Below are positions 15,617-24,400 of a stretch of 34,005 bases of DNA, in pieces. Position numbers and translations under genes: made by a program. Below the pieces are notes generated by a model, which did not search any database, was not told the origin of the DNA, and was given only the letters and a program-made list of their open reading frames with translations. The DNA comes from Azotobacter beijerinckii (lineage in GTDB: Bacteria > Pseudomonadota > Gammaproteobacteria > Pseudomonadales > Pseudomonadaceae). Where the stretch lies: positions 1 to 34,005 of the forward strand of contig NZ_FOFJ01000040.1 of assembly GCF_900110885.1 (NCBI RefSeq), given 5' to 3'. Within the stretch, counting starts at the first letter, position 1. Every line of letters starts with the position of its first letter.

Positions 15617-15676
15617 TGAGGTTCTCCTTTCAGAGGTCGGAGAACTTCCCCGAACGGGAATGTTCCCCGTCAGGGT
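15617..15676 (-). promoter_or_regulatory. Leader B: second copy of the two-hairpin leader
   Basis: On the minus strand the first stem pairs CCC(T)GACGGG with CCCGTT(C)GGG, and the second pairs GTTCTCC (15645-15639) with GGAGAAC (15627-15621), hiding the ribosome site. Compared with leader A, several paired bases differ while pairing is largely kept (a C-A mismatch in A is C-G here), which favours a selected RNA structure. A strong terminator lies 13 bases upstream. Confidence 0.65.
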
Positions 15677-15689
15677 TTCGATAAATAAA

Positions 15690-15709
15690 AAAGAGGCCTT
15701 GGCCTCTTT
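15690..15709. terminator. Strong bidirectional terminator
   Basis: A perfect 9-bp stem (AAAGAGGCC/GGCCTCTTT) with loop TT. The minus strand continues into TTTATTTATCG and the plus strand into CTTTTTC, so it fits a Rho-independent terminator in both directions. On the minus strand it would end transcription just before leader B, and so could also act as an attenuator for the 47-residue gene. Confidence 0.8.
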
Positions 15710-15736
15710 CTTTTTCAAGGCATGAGCAGCCGACGG

Positions 15737-15961
15737 CTACTCACGTTTTAGGTTGATAAGCTCAACCGGGCATTTACCAAGCACAGAGCACTTGGCAACT
15801 AGCACCTTGCACATGCAAGGGACTGAGTTTTCTTCGGCCCCCTCTCGGGGCTGGATCGACAGCATGCCGATGTTTGCGGCCATTCTCTCGGCCCGTTTTT
15901 CCAGCGTCAATTCAATTTCGGCCCTAATTTCCGGCGATTTTATGGCCTGAATTGGCCGCAC
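15737..15961 (-). CDS. Possible small cysteine-rich protein
   Basis: A 74-codon minus-strand frame ending shortly before the terminator at 15690. The C-terminal part has four cysteines (PCMCKVLVAKC then GKC). The first GTG lies inside box C with no ribosome site; the ATG at 15880 would give a 48-residue product with a weak GAGAG upstream. The terminator directly downstream supports a real transcript, but nothing identifies the product. It may simply be an open frame in a regulatory region. Confidence 0.3.
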   Translation of the reverse strand: MRPIQAIKSPEIRAEIELTLEKRAERMAANIGMLSIQPREGAEENSVPCMCKVLVAKCSVLGKCPVELINLKRE

Positions 15962-15962
15962 A
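15918..15962 (+). promoter_or_regulatory. Box C: putative activator site upstream of the gene at 16019
   Basis: On the plus strand it ends with TGGCCTGAATTGGCCGCACA, matching boxes A and B. The edge lies 56 bases before ATG 16019, identical to box B and traF. TGCAAT at 15980-15985 occupies the same 18-23 base offset as GACAAT and CACAAT at the other sites. The inverted half is more degenerate than in A or B. Confidence 0.6.
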
Positions 15963-16018
15963 GGACGGATTCAACCTGATGCAATAGGGGGGCACCATCC
16001 CCCTATGGAGTTTCCAAC

Positions 16019-16711
16019 ATGGCTGACCCGAAAACCCCTCCCAGGAAGTACGCCTATTCGACCCCTTCCTTTCCCGGCCTGCTGCACCTGAATTCCGAGC
16101 AGGCCAAGCGCTTTGGCGGCACCGAGTTCGATAACGTGACCTCGGCCCTGTTCGTCATCGACGTGATGGCGCGCAAGCTGGCGCGGCGCCGAAAGAACTT
16201 CAACCACCAGGTGGTGGCCGATGCCGTATCCAAGACCATCGAGAAAATGCAGACGGAGGTCAGCAACGAGATCCAACGCATGGAGACCTTTCTCAAGAAG
16301 GAAGGCATCAGCCAGCGTCCGAACTACAGCAACCCGCTCGAGCGCAAATTCAACATCTCCAGCCCCGAGGTGATGCGCCTCACCCATCTGCTCCAGGCGT
16401 TCGACACGCTGATTTCGCTCATCGATACCGCCTGGTTGGCGCAGAAGCTCGACAGCGACGAGGCCTCGGATTTCCGCGAGCGCAAGACCGACGACATGCG
16501 CAAGATGTTCAAGGCGCTCATCAAGCATGGGGCGGCGGCGCGCGCCATGGCCTATGCCAACAACGAGGTGGAGGTGCAGAAGGACATCGAAAAGGTGGAA
16601 GCCCAGGTGGCTGCCGACAAGCAGGAGCGCGAAGCCGCCGGTTTCGTAGAGCCGGCCGCGGTGGGCGAGGAAGTGGCCGAGGTAGCGGAGGCGGCCGAAT
16701 CCGCAGCGTGA
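16019..16711 (+). CDS. Conjugative-element protein, tentatively AcaB/DUF1845-like
   Basis: A 230-residue soluble, mostly helical protein. GLLHLNSEQAKRFGG near the N-terminus, a central coiled region (residues 70-100), then SSPEVMRLTHLLQAFDTLISLIDTAWL resemble in layout the PFL_4669/DUF1845 family of integrative-element proteins that includes AcaB, an activator of acaDC in IncC plasmids. The C-terminal 50 residues are Glu/Ala-rich and acidic. GGAG lies eight bases before the ATG and a strong terminator follows, so it is a single-gene unit. Box C places it in the same putative regulon as mobI and traF. The family call is by resemblance and needs a profile search. Confidence 0.5.
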   Translation: MADPKTPPRKYAYSTPSFPGLLHLNSEQAKRFGGTEFDNVTSALFVIDVMARKLARRRKNFNHQVVADAVSKTIEKMQTEVSNEIQRMETFLKKEGISQRPNYSNPLERKFNISSPEVMRLTHLLQAFDTLISLIDTAWLAQKLDSDEASDFRERKTDDMRKMFKALIKHGAAARAMAYANNEVEVQKDIEKVEAQVAADKQEREAAGFVEPAAVGEEVAEVAEAAESAA

Positions 16712-16726
16712 AACATGCTCCGCAAT

Positions 16727-16754
16727 AAACGCCCCTGCTGCGAGGGGCGTTTTT
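16727..16754 (+). terminator. Rho-independent terminator after the 16019 gene
   Basis: A 9-bp stem, AAACGCCCC with GGGGCGTTT, and an 8-base loop, running directly into TTTTTC on the plus strand. It begins 16 bases after the stop codon. Confidence 0.9.
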
Positions 16755-16926
16755 CATCTCACCATGACTCCAGCACCGAACTTGGCTGGACTATGCCGTA
16801 GCCAGATACAGCAGGTTTATCAAGGAATTGCAGCTTCTCGGCCGCGCGGGCGAGGTGCAATTCTTCGGCGGCGGCCAAGAAAAAGCTTAGGTGCCTCAAC
16901 TCCATAACAGCACCCCGAATCTTCCA

Positions 16927-17790
16927 TCAGGCGGCGAACTTCTTTGCTCCCGCGACACAGACCACTGCGCCAAACGTCACGATCAGCATCATCCCGTTCA
17001 CTGTCTCGTGAAGAAACAGCGTCGCAAGACCGAGACCCAAGAAAGGTTGGAGCAACTGCAACTGGCCGACCGCTACGATGCCGCCCTGCGCCAAACCACG
17101 GTACCAGAACACGAAGCCGATCAGCATGCTGAACAAGGAGACGTAAGCGAATCCGAACCAGGCAGGCGCTTTTACATCGTCGAATGACGTCGGCATGGTG
17201 AGCAGAGCAATCGGAAGCATGGCGGGCAACGATAGCACCAGTGCCCAACTAATGACCTGCCATCCTCCGATTTTGCGAGACAGACGTGCGCCCTCGGCAT
17301 AGCCGAGACCACACACGACAATTGCAGCCAGCATCAACAAGTCGCCCTGGAGGGATATCTCGACTTCCCCCAGCATGGCGTAGCCAACGACGAGGCCACT
17401 GCCAAGCATCGAGAACAGCCAGAAGGCCGGCTGGGGACGCTCACCACCACGGAGCACGCCGAAGACCGCGGTGCAAAGCGGCAAAAGCCCCACGAAGACG
17501 ATCGAGTGGGTGGATGAAACATATTGCAGAGCCAACGCGCTCAGCAGCGGAAAGCCGACGACGACTCCCAAGGCGACTCGCGCCAGCGAGGGAACGTCTT
17601 CAAAGTCTGGCCGACGCTGTCGAAATGCGAGCAGAAGCGTCAAGCCAAGCAGGGCCGCCATGGTCGCGCGTGCACATGTCAGAAACGTCGGGTCGAAATC
17701 AATGACCGCAGCGCGTGTCGCCGGCAGCGAGCCGGCAAAGATCACCACCCCAATGAAACCGTTGATCCATCCACTCGCCACTTTGTCCAT
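16927..17790 (-). CDS. EamA/DMT-family membrane transporter
   Basis: A 287-residue inner-membrane protein with about ten hydrophobic segments in two similar halves, the EamA (drug/metabolite transporter) layout: GWINGFIGVVIFAGSLPATR at the start, FVGLLPLCTAVFGVL in the middle, VSLFSMLIGFVFWYRGL and LQPFLGLGLATLFLHE near the end. Such proteins usually export amino acids or related metabolites. GGGAG precedes the ATG. It diverges from a MocR-type regulator across about 90 bases, an arrangement typical of MocR proteins and the exporters they control. The substrate cannot be told from sequence. Confidence 0.85.
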   Translation of the reverse strand: MDKVASGWINGFIGVVIFAGSLPATRAAVIDFDPTFLTCARATMAALLGLTLLLAFRQRRPDFEDVPSLARVALGVVVGFPLLSALALQYVSSTHSIVFVGLLPLCTAVFGVLRGGERPQPAFWLFSMLGSGLVVGYAMLGEVEISLQGDLLMLAAIVVCGLGYAEGARLSRKIGGWQVISWALVLSLPAMLPIALLTMPTSFDDVKAPAWFGFAYVSLFSMLIGFVFWYRGLAQGGIVAVGQLQLLQPFLGLGLATLFLHETVNGMMLIVTFGAVVCVAGAKKFAA

Positions 17791-17826
17791 CGTTTACTCC
17801 CTTCAGGTTGCCCTTCAGTGGAGCAC

Positions 17827-17836
17827 GGGGGGGGGG
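17827..17836. repeat. Run of ten G between divergent promoters
   Basis: An uninterrupted G10 tract in the eamA-mocR intergenic region. Such tracts can slip and change promoter spacing, or may vary through sequencing error. Confidence 0.6.
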
Positions 17837-17880
17837 TGGATCGCCCAGACACAATACAATACGATTTAAAGTAACTGTTA

Positions 17881-19298
17881 TGCATATATTGGCAGTACAG
17901 TTGAGGGCGGCGAAGATGAAACGAAGCAGGACACGGATTGATGCCGTCATGGATGCGATCCGGTCGAGAATTGCGGCTCGCACCTATTTGCCAGGAGCGC
18001 GACTGCCTTCCGTGCGCGCGCAGGCGAAGGCCATGCAGTTCTCGATTTCAACCATCGTTGAGGCCTATGAGCGATTGGCCGCGGAAGGCGTAGTTTGTTC
18101 TCGTCCAGGATCGGGGTTCTATGTATCGGGGCCTGTCGCGCCGCTTGCGCTGGCGGAGATCGGCCCCCAACTCGATCGCGAGGTCGATCCGCTATGGGTT
18201 TCGCGTCAATCGCTTGAGACGGACGCCACGGTGCTCAAGCCTGGATGCGGCTGGCTTCCCGCCTCGTGGATGTATGAGGCCGGGATGCGCCGAGCGCTGC
18301 GTGCGGTTGCGCGGGCTGACACTTCGGTGCTCGCGGACTATGGCACGCCGCTTGGTCTCCCGGCGCTGCGTCAGCTTCTTGCCCGACGCATGGCCGCCAG
18401 CGACATCGAAGCGCCTCCCGAGCAGATCATGCTGACCGAATCCGGAACGCAGGCCATCGATCTCATCTGCCGCTTTTTGCTGGAGCCGGGCGACACCGTG
18501 CTGGTTGACGACCCTTGCTACTTCAACTTCCACGCCTTGCTGAGGGCGCATCGAGTGAAGGCCGTAGGCGTCCCCTACACGTCGAATGGGCCGGACGTAG
18601 CAGCGTTCGGCGCGGCCTTGCAAGAGCATGCGCCCAGGCTCTACATCACCAACTCCGGAATCCACAATCCCACCGGCGCGGCGCTCTCATCCGTGACGGC
18701 TCACCGGCTATTGAAGCTTGCCGAAAATTCGGACCTTGTGATTGTCGAAGATGACATCTTCGCTGATTTCGAGGTGAGTCCGGCGCCCAGGCTGGCTGCC
18801 TTCGACGGCCTCTCGCGCGTGATCCATATCGGCAGTTTCTCCAAGACGATCTCGGCCTCGTTACGATGTGGCTACATCGCCGCACGTGCCGATTGGATCG
18901 ACAGCCTTACCGACCTCAAGATCGCAACCAGCTTCGGGGGCGGGAGACTGGCCGCCGACGTCTTACTGAAAGTGCTGACCGACAGCGGCTATCGCAAGCA
19001 TATGGAGGCGGTTCGGACCCGGCTTGCGGAGGTGATGGGGAAGACCATCACCCGACTCGAAGCGATTGGCATCACGCCCTGGCTCGTCCCTCGGTCGGGA
19101 ATGTTCATCTGGTGTCGGCTGCCGGAGGGAGTTGATGCTGCCAGCATTGCCCGCTCATGCTTGAAAAATGGGGTAGTGCAGGCACCGGGCAACGTTTTCA
19201 GCCAATCACTGAGCGCAGGCGACTTCCTGCGCTTCAATGCTGCGCAATCCACGGACGACAGAGTTTTCGATGTACTGGCGCGAGCATTGTCCGAATAG
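17881..19298 (+). CDS. MocR/PdxR-family regulator (GntR plus aminotransferase)
   Basis: A 471-residue protein from ATG 17881. The N-terminal winged helix of GntR type (AARTYLPGARLPSVRAQA followed by SISTIVEAYERLAAEGVV) is fused to a class I aminotransferase fold. TPLGLPALRQLLARR, HNPTGAALS and the PLP-lysine motif IGSFSKTISASLRCGYI are visible. MocR proteins bind PLP as an effector and regulate metabolic or transport genes, often a divergent neighbour, here the EamA transporter. A longer frame begins at 17808 but crosses the promoter region; ATG 17914 is a shorter alternative. The DNA between the two genes (around 17845-17880, repeated ATACAATACG-like) is the likely operator. Confidence 0.88.
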
Positions 19299-19362
19299 TT
19301 ATCCAACATTTGCGGCAAACACGATGCTACTGAACTTAGATCGTAGTAGTGATGATGCCTTT

Positions 19363-19403
19363 GGGGCGACTCCGGCCTATCGTAACCGGCAGAGGTCGAC
19401 CCC
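19363..19403. repeat. REP-like hairpin, second copy
   Basis: GGGGCGACTCCGG, a short spacer, then CCGGCAGAGGTCGACCCC form an imperfect hairpin close to the one split by MITE 2 at 11831. It lies in the 195-bp gap between the convergent mocR and surE genes, where I see nothing else. Confidence 0.5.
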
Positions 19404-19493
19404 AAGCGGACGTTTCGACCACAGCACGATCAACGCCAAGGCGACTGATGTATGGATGAAAATAAAGTCTCATCCTACATCCGCCCTTGATAT

Positions 19494-20282
19494 TCATTCC
19501 GTCGAAGCCAAGGCCATCCGCATCTCTGCAAGCGTCTCATCGTGTGTCCGCTCGAACCGCAACGGGGTGACGGCGATGCGGCCCGCTGCGACCGCAGCTG
19601 TCTCGGTTCCCTCGGAATCCCGTCGGGGAGACCGAGACAGCTGCAGCCAGTGATAGTCGACGGCTCTTGGATCTGAGCGCGACACGACGTCGACCCCATC
19701 CAGCAGGCCGACACCCTGACAGGTCAGGGTCAGCGGGCCGGCGCGATCTGCAGGGCAATCAGGGAAATTGACGTTGAGGCAAGTATTTCGGCTCCAATTC
19801 ATCGCCGCAAGGGCTCGAATGAGCTCGGGCGCCAGGGTCTGTGCTGTTTCCCAGGGAACCGCGTTCCGATCACTGAAAGCTTGGCTCAATGCGATGGAGG
19901 GAATGCCAAGAAGCATGCCCGTCATGGCGGCACCGACAGTACCGGAAAATACCGTCTCCACACCAAGATTTGCGCCACGATTGACACCCGAAAGAATCAT
20001 CTCCGGTAGCTCGCCAGACATCAGGTGACGTACACCCATCACAACGCAGTCTCCGGGTGTCCCAAGGACGGCGAAGCGCCTTTCACCTTTCCGGCTGACA
20101 CGCAGCGGATCATGAAGGCTAAGTGAATGCGATGTGCCACTTTGGTCGTGTTCCGGCGCAACAACCCAGACTTCCCGCGCCAAGGTGGCGGCGACCTGCT
20201 CCAGAACGTGCAATCCCGGCGCGTCGAATCCATCATCGTTGGTCAGCAAAACACGCTCGAAAATCTGACCTGCCTTCGGCAT
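19494..20282 (-). CDS. surE: SurE-type 5'-nucleotidase
   Basis: A 262-residue SurE-family phosphatase, a metal-dependent enzyme removing phosphate from nucleoside 5'- and 3'-monophosphates. The N-terminal metal site LLTNDDGFDAPGL is intact. VVAPEHDQSGTSHSLS, SGVNRGANLG and SGTVGAAMTGMLLGIPSIALS are the expected family motifs. ATG 20282 is chosen because CAGGAG lies about eight bases upstream; the frame extends to 20333 without a ribosome site. It diverges from a MarR-type gene. It is not next to the usual pcm-nlpD-rpoS genes, so it is probably a carried paralogue. Confidence 0.9.
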   Translation of the reverse strand: MPKAGQIFERVLLTNDDGFDAPGLHVLEQVAATLAREVWVVAPEHDQSGTSHSLSLHDPLRVSRKGERRFAVLGTPGDCVVMGVRHLMSGELPEMILSGVNRGANLGVETVFSGTVGAAMTGMLLGIPSIALSQAFSDRNAVPWETAQTLAPELIRALAAMNWSRNTCLNVNFPDCPADRAGPLTLTCQGVGLLDGVDVVSRSDPRAVDYHWLQLSRSPRRDSEGTETAAVAAGRIAVTPLRFERTHDETLAEMRMALASTE

Positions 20283-20410
20283 GAGCTTTTCTCCTGGCAG
20301 TGGTTGAGAAGTATGTGACTTGACTGGCAGCAACCCTACCCACGTGGATCACCCTGATGGGCAACGGTTGACCAATTGCTACCATCTCATAGCTATGTAA
20401 TTATAGAGAA

Positions 20411-20878
20411 ATGAATTTAGAAAAATCTCTCAATGTCGCTCGATTTCGGCGTCAGCTAACCCGCTTGACGCGACGCTTGCGTCGAGAGGCTCAGAACGAT
20501 CCTGAGTCGTGGACTCGCATGCTGGTGATCAGTGCCATTGATCGGCTTGGTGATGGCGTAACCCCATCGATGCTGGCAGCGTCGGAGAATATGCGCTCCT
20601 CCAATCTCGCGGCCGTATTGCGTGAACTTGAGGCGTCCGGCCTGATTATCCGTACACAGGATGCCCTGGATCGTCGCAAGGTACGTGTTCAACTAACAGA
20701 CGCCGGACGGCATGTTCTGCAGCTCAGCCGTCAACGCCGCGACGACTGGTTGATGGCAGCAATGATGGCATGCCTTACTGGCGAGGAACGCGAGCAGCTC
20801 ATCAACGCCGGAGAGCTTCTTGAACGGCTCGCTGCCTATTCAGACTTTGCCTCTATCGATAAAGAAAATCGATTGTAA
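20411..20878 (+). CDS. MarR-family transcriptional regulator
   Basis: A 155-residue regulator. A winged helix-turn-helix spans about residues 45-100 (TPSMLAASENMRSSNLAAVLRELEASGLI, then the wing RTQDALDRRKVRVQLTDAG), flanked by dimerisation helices. The DRRKVRVQLT wing is a MarR hallmark. It diverges from surE across about 130 bases and may regulate it. The ribosome site is weak (AGAG just before ATG). Confidence 0.85.
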   Translation: MNLEKSLNVARFRRQLTRLTRRLRREAQNDPESWTRMLVISAIDRLGDGVTPSMLAASENMRSSNLAAVLRELEASGLIIRTQDALDRRKVRVQLTDAGRHVLQLSRQRRDDWLMAAMMACLTGEEREQLINAGELLERLAAYSDFASIDKENRL

Positions 20879-21457
20879 CGACATAGTCGTGTGAGCCCCT
20901 ATTTTTGTCTCCTTTTGGCCGGACTGAGCCAGACACCACCGGCACAGAGCGACCCATTGTTGTCGCTCGACCCGAATCATCCGACGACCGCTATGCTACG
21001 GTTCCTGTCGGTTCAACCACGTTTTCAACTCACGGTCTCTTCCGCATTGCAGTCATCCAGATACCAGTGCCCCCTGGTTCGATTGCCCGTCTAGGGGTAC
21101 TGTCAACGCCGGGCACAGCTGCTCATGCGGGGGTTCGAGATCGACATTTAGCACTGCCTATGCTGCAGCGTCGGGGAACCGATGCTCACTAGCGCGGGCA
21201 GAGTTCAAGCTCAAGGTCTTCGGTAACATATCCTGCCTCATCGCGCCGCTTGGACATGCAGCCGGGCAGTGCCAAGCTGGGCGGCACGCGTGCGGCAGCA
21301 TTCTCAATGCAAGCCGCTCTACATCTTGGCGCCCGCTGCGCAGACTTGCGCTCTCGCGAGCCGTATCCTGGAGGGTCGAGAGGTTCCGAAGGCTGCCGTG
21401 CTCGAGGAAGCGTTAAGGACAAGGCGATAACAATCAGACGAGACTCACGGACAAAGC
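20879..21457. other. 579-bp gap without a convincing gene
   Basis: Plus-strand frames of 67 and 95 codons overlap here in different frames; neither has a ribosome site or recognisable product. A minus-strand frame around 21200-21420 is equally unconvincing. The region probably holds the promoter of the large STAND gene and perhaps decayed sequence after the MarR gene. I see no RNA gene or repeat. Confidence 0.5.
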
Positions 21458-24400
21458 ATGACTTCGCCTGAACTCACCGGCGGTGCCGGATTTACCTACG
21501 AAGACGCGGTCGCGGCGCAGTACCTCGCGGCCATGGTCGGCAGCACGACGGCGGCGGCCCTTAACGCGAGGGTCGTGCAGCGGGTCGCCCAGCAGCAGGC
21601 CGACTTCGGCGAGCCGCTCGACGATGTGATCGTTGATGCCGCTTCTTTGGCGGACGGAACAGTCATGCGGCTGTCGCTGCAGGTCAAGCGTTCGCTCACG
21701 ATCTCGGAGGCAGAGACCAATAGGGATTTCCGAGAAGTGATCCAGCGCAGCTGGCAGACGTTACAGAAGCCGGACTTTCGCGAACACCTGGACCGTGTCG
21801 GAGTGGTCACGGGGTCGGTGGCGGAAGAGACATCCCGGGCTTTCGCGACCGTGTGCGAATGGGCTCGGGCTTCCGACACAGCCGCGGCCTTCATGCAACG
21901 GTTTGTCGATGACGGGAACGCCTCGGCCACTCACCGTACTGTGGCAGAAGCGGTTCGAATGGCTGCACTGGATATAGGCGCACCACTGTCCGACGACCAG
22001 TTGTACCGCCTGCTTTCGCATTTGGTGCTGATCCGATTTGACTTTCTTCACGCCGGATCGACGCACGAAGCGGAGGCTATTGTCAGCCTGCAGCGCGCGC
22101 TGGCACCTGGGCAAGTGGCGCGTGCCGGCGATTTGTGGGATTTGCTGCGCCAGTTCGCTCGCGATGGCGCGGGCCGCAGCGCCGTGCACACCCGCGCATC
22201 TCTGGTGCGCGCGCTGGCTGGCTGGTGCTTCACCGGGGCACCCGCGTTCGCCGGCGACATGCAGACCCTGCGCGACAGCACGCACCACTGGCTCGACCAG
22301 CAGGCCGATGACATTGGGGGGACACACCTCACGCGCCAAGCGCTACGCGACCAGCTCGGCGATCAGATGGCGGCCCACCGCCTGACGCTGATCAAAGGCT
22401 TGCCTGGCACCGGCAAGACGGTGCTACTGCGCGACCTGGTGCAAGAGCTGGCCGCCGATGGCACCACATTGTTCCTCGCCGCTAACCGGCTCTCTGGCCG
22501 CAGCTGGTCGGAGCATGCCCGCGCGATAGGCCTGACGACGACATCAATCGAGCCGCTGCTCGTGGAGGTCGCGGCCACCGGTCATTCCACGATGCTCATC
22601 GATGGACTGGACCGCGTCGCGCCGGAACAGCGCGCGATTGTGACCGACTTGCTTGGCCAGCTTCTGACGAACCCGACGCTTTCTGACTGGCGTGTGGTCG
22701 CCACTGCGCGTGACGCTGGCATTGAGCCCCTGCGCAACTGGGTGCCTCCTGCGCTGCTCGCCAGTGGTGGCGTGGGCTATGTCGATGTGAAGAACTTGAC
22801 GGACGAGGAAGCCAGCTCACTCGCGGATTCACTACCGGCACTGCAGCCGCTCCTGACTGGTGGAAACGAGCGCGTGCGCACACTGGCGCGCCGCCCGTTC
22901 TTCGCAGCGGTGCTGGCACAGGGGTTCTCGCAGGCGGCGTACCCGTCCGGGTTCGCGCCTCAGTCGGAGGTGGACCTCGTGGAGGCTTGGTGGACGCGGG
23001 GCGGCTACGACGCCCACGCACCCCAGGCCTTGGCGCGACAGCGGGGGCTGATCGAACTGGCTCGGCACAGCGCGCCCGACCTCGGCCGCAATGCCCGCAT
23101 CCGCGACCTGTCGACAGAGACGCGAGACTTGCTCCCGGCACTGGAGGAGGATGGCCTGGTGCAGCAGGTGCGTAAGGGGCATACAGCGCAGTTCAGTCAC
23201 GACATCCTTTTCGAGTGGTCGTTCCTCCATCTGCTGCTGGATCAGGGTGACGACTGGATTGTGGCCTTGACCGCCGCCGGTGAACCGCCTGCCCTGGCGC
23301 GGGTGGTGGAGCTGCTGTCGCAGTCGAGCTATCCGTTCCCTGACCAGTGGCCGCACGAACTCCACGCGCTCGAGCGGGCTCAGGTGCGGCCCCAATGGTT
23401 GCGCGCCTGGCTCGTGGCGCCCGTGTTCAGCCCACGCTTCGCCGAGCACGTCGACATGTTCGCTGAGACATTAGCGACAAACGACCACTGGCTCTTCGGA
23501 AAGCTCTTGGTGTGGATGCAGGCCGAGAAGACGACGCCCAATCCCATGGTGCTGTCCGGAGTCCTCGGCGGCGATCTGGACGTCGCCGCGCGTATCCGTA
23601 TCGCGGACTCGCTGGGTTGGCCGTCGGACTTCGCGGCATGGAGCCGCCTGCTCACGTGGGCCATCGAGCAGACCGACTCGATCCCGGACACACACTTGGG
23701 TGACCTCGTCACGCTGTTCGAAACCTGGCAGATCGCTGCTGCGGACTACCCCAACGCAGTGTCGCAGCGCATCGTGGCGCAGTGCGCAACCTGGTTGCAC
23801 GCGATTGAGGACGAGCATGTGGACCGCCCGTTCAGGTACAGCAGGCCGGCGAACGATGCCGCGCCGCGCCCGCGCGCTCCCACGCAGCTGGAGACGGAGT
23901 TGCGTGCGTTGCTCCTGCGAGCAGCGCGGGCCTACCCGACTGTGGTGGACGCTTATCTTACTAAGGTCGAGACAATCGAACGTTGGTCCGATCGCGCGCT
24001 CCGCGAGCTCATGACCTATGCGCCGGTGCTGGCAGAGACGCATCCGTCGCAGCTGGCGCGGGTCGCACGGCGCTGGTTCTTGGAGGAACTGCCAGACGAC
24101 ACGTCGGCACGGTGGCGCCGCGAAGCGCATGAACAACACCACCGGCGCAAGGAAGTCGAGGCAATCCCGCCGGAGAAACGATCCCGATTCGACGAACTAG
24201 CGCTCTCGAGCCCGTCAATCATGCACCACTCGTTCTCCCAGCACGATTGGGACCAATTGTCGATCGGCGGCGGCCACCAGGGCTTCTTCCCCGCTTCGCC
24301 GCTGCGCGAGCCGTTCCACTCGCTGCTCATGTGCGATCCAGCGACGGCGCTCGCGCTGATCCGCGACGTGACGAATCACGCCACCACTGCGTGGCGTCAG

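Noticed and set aside
15984..16006. ATAGGGGG/CCCCCTAT hairpin before the gene at 16019 as a third regulatory leader
   Set aside because: It overlaps the predicted -10 element and would be only partly transcribed; it shares no sequence with leaders A and B.
20891..21192. Overlapping 67- and 95-codon plus-strand frames
   Set aside because: No ribosome site, compete in different frames, and neither product is recognisable.
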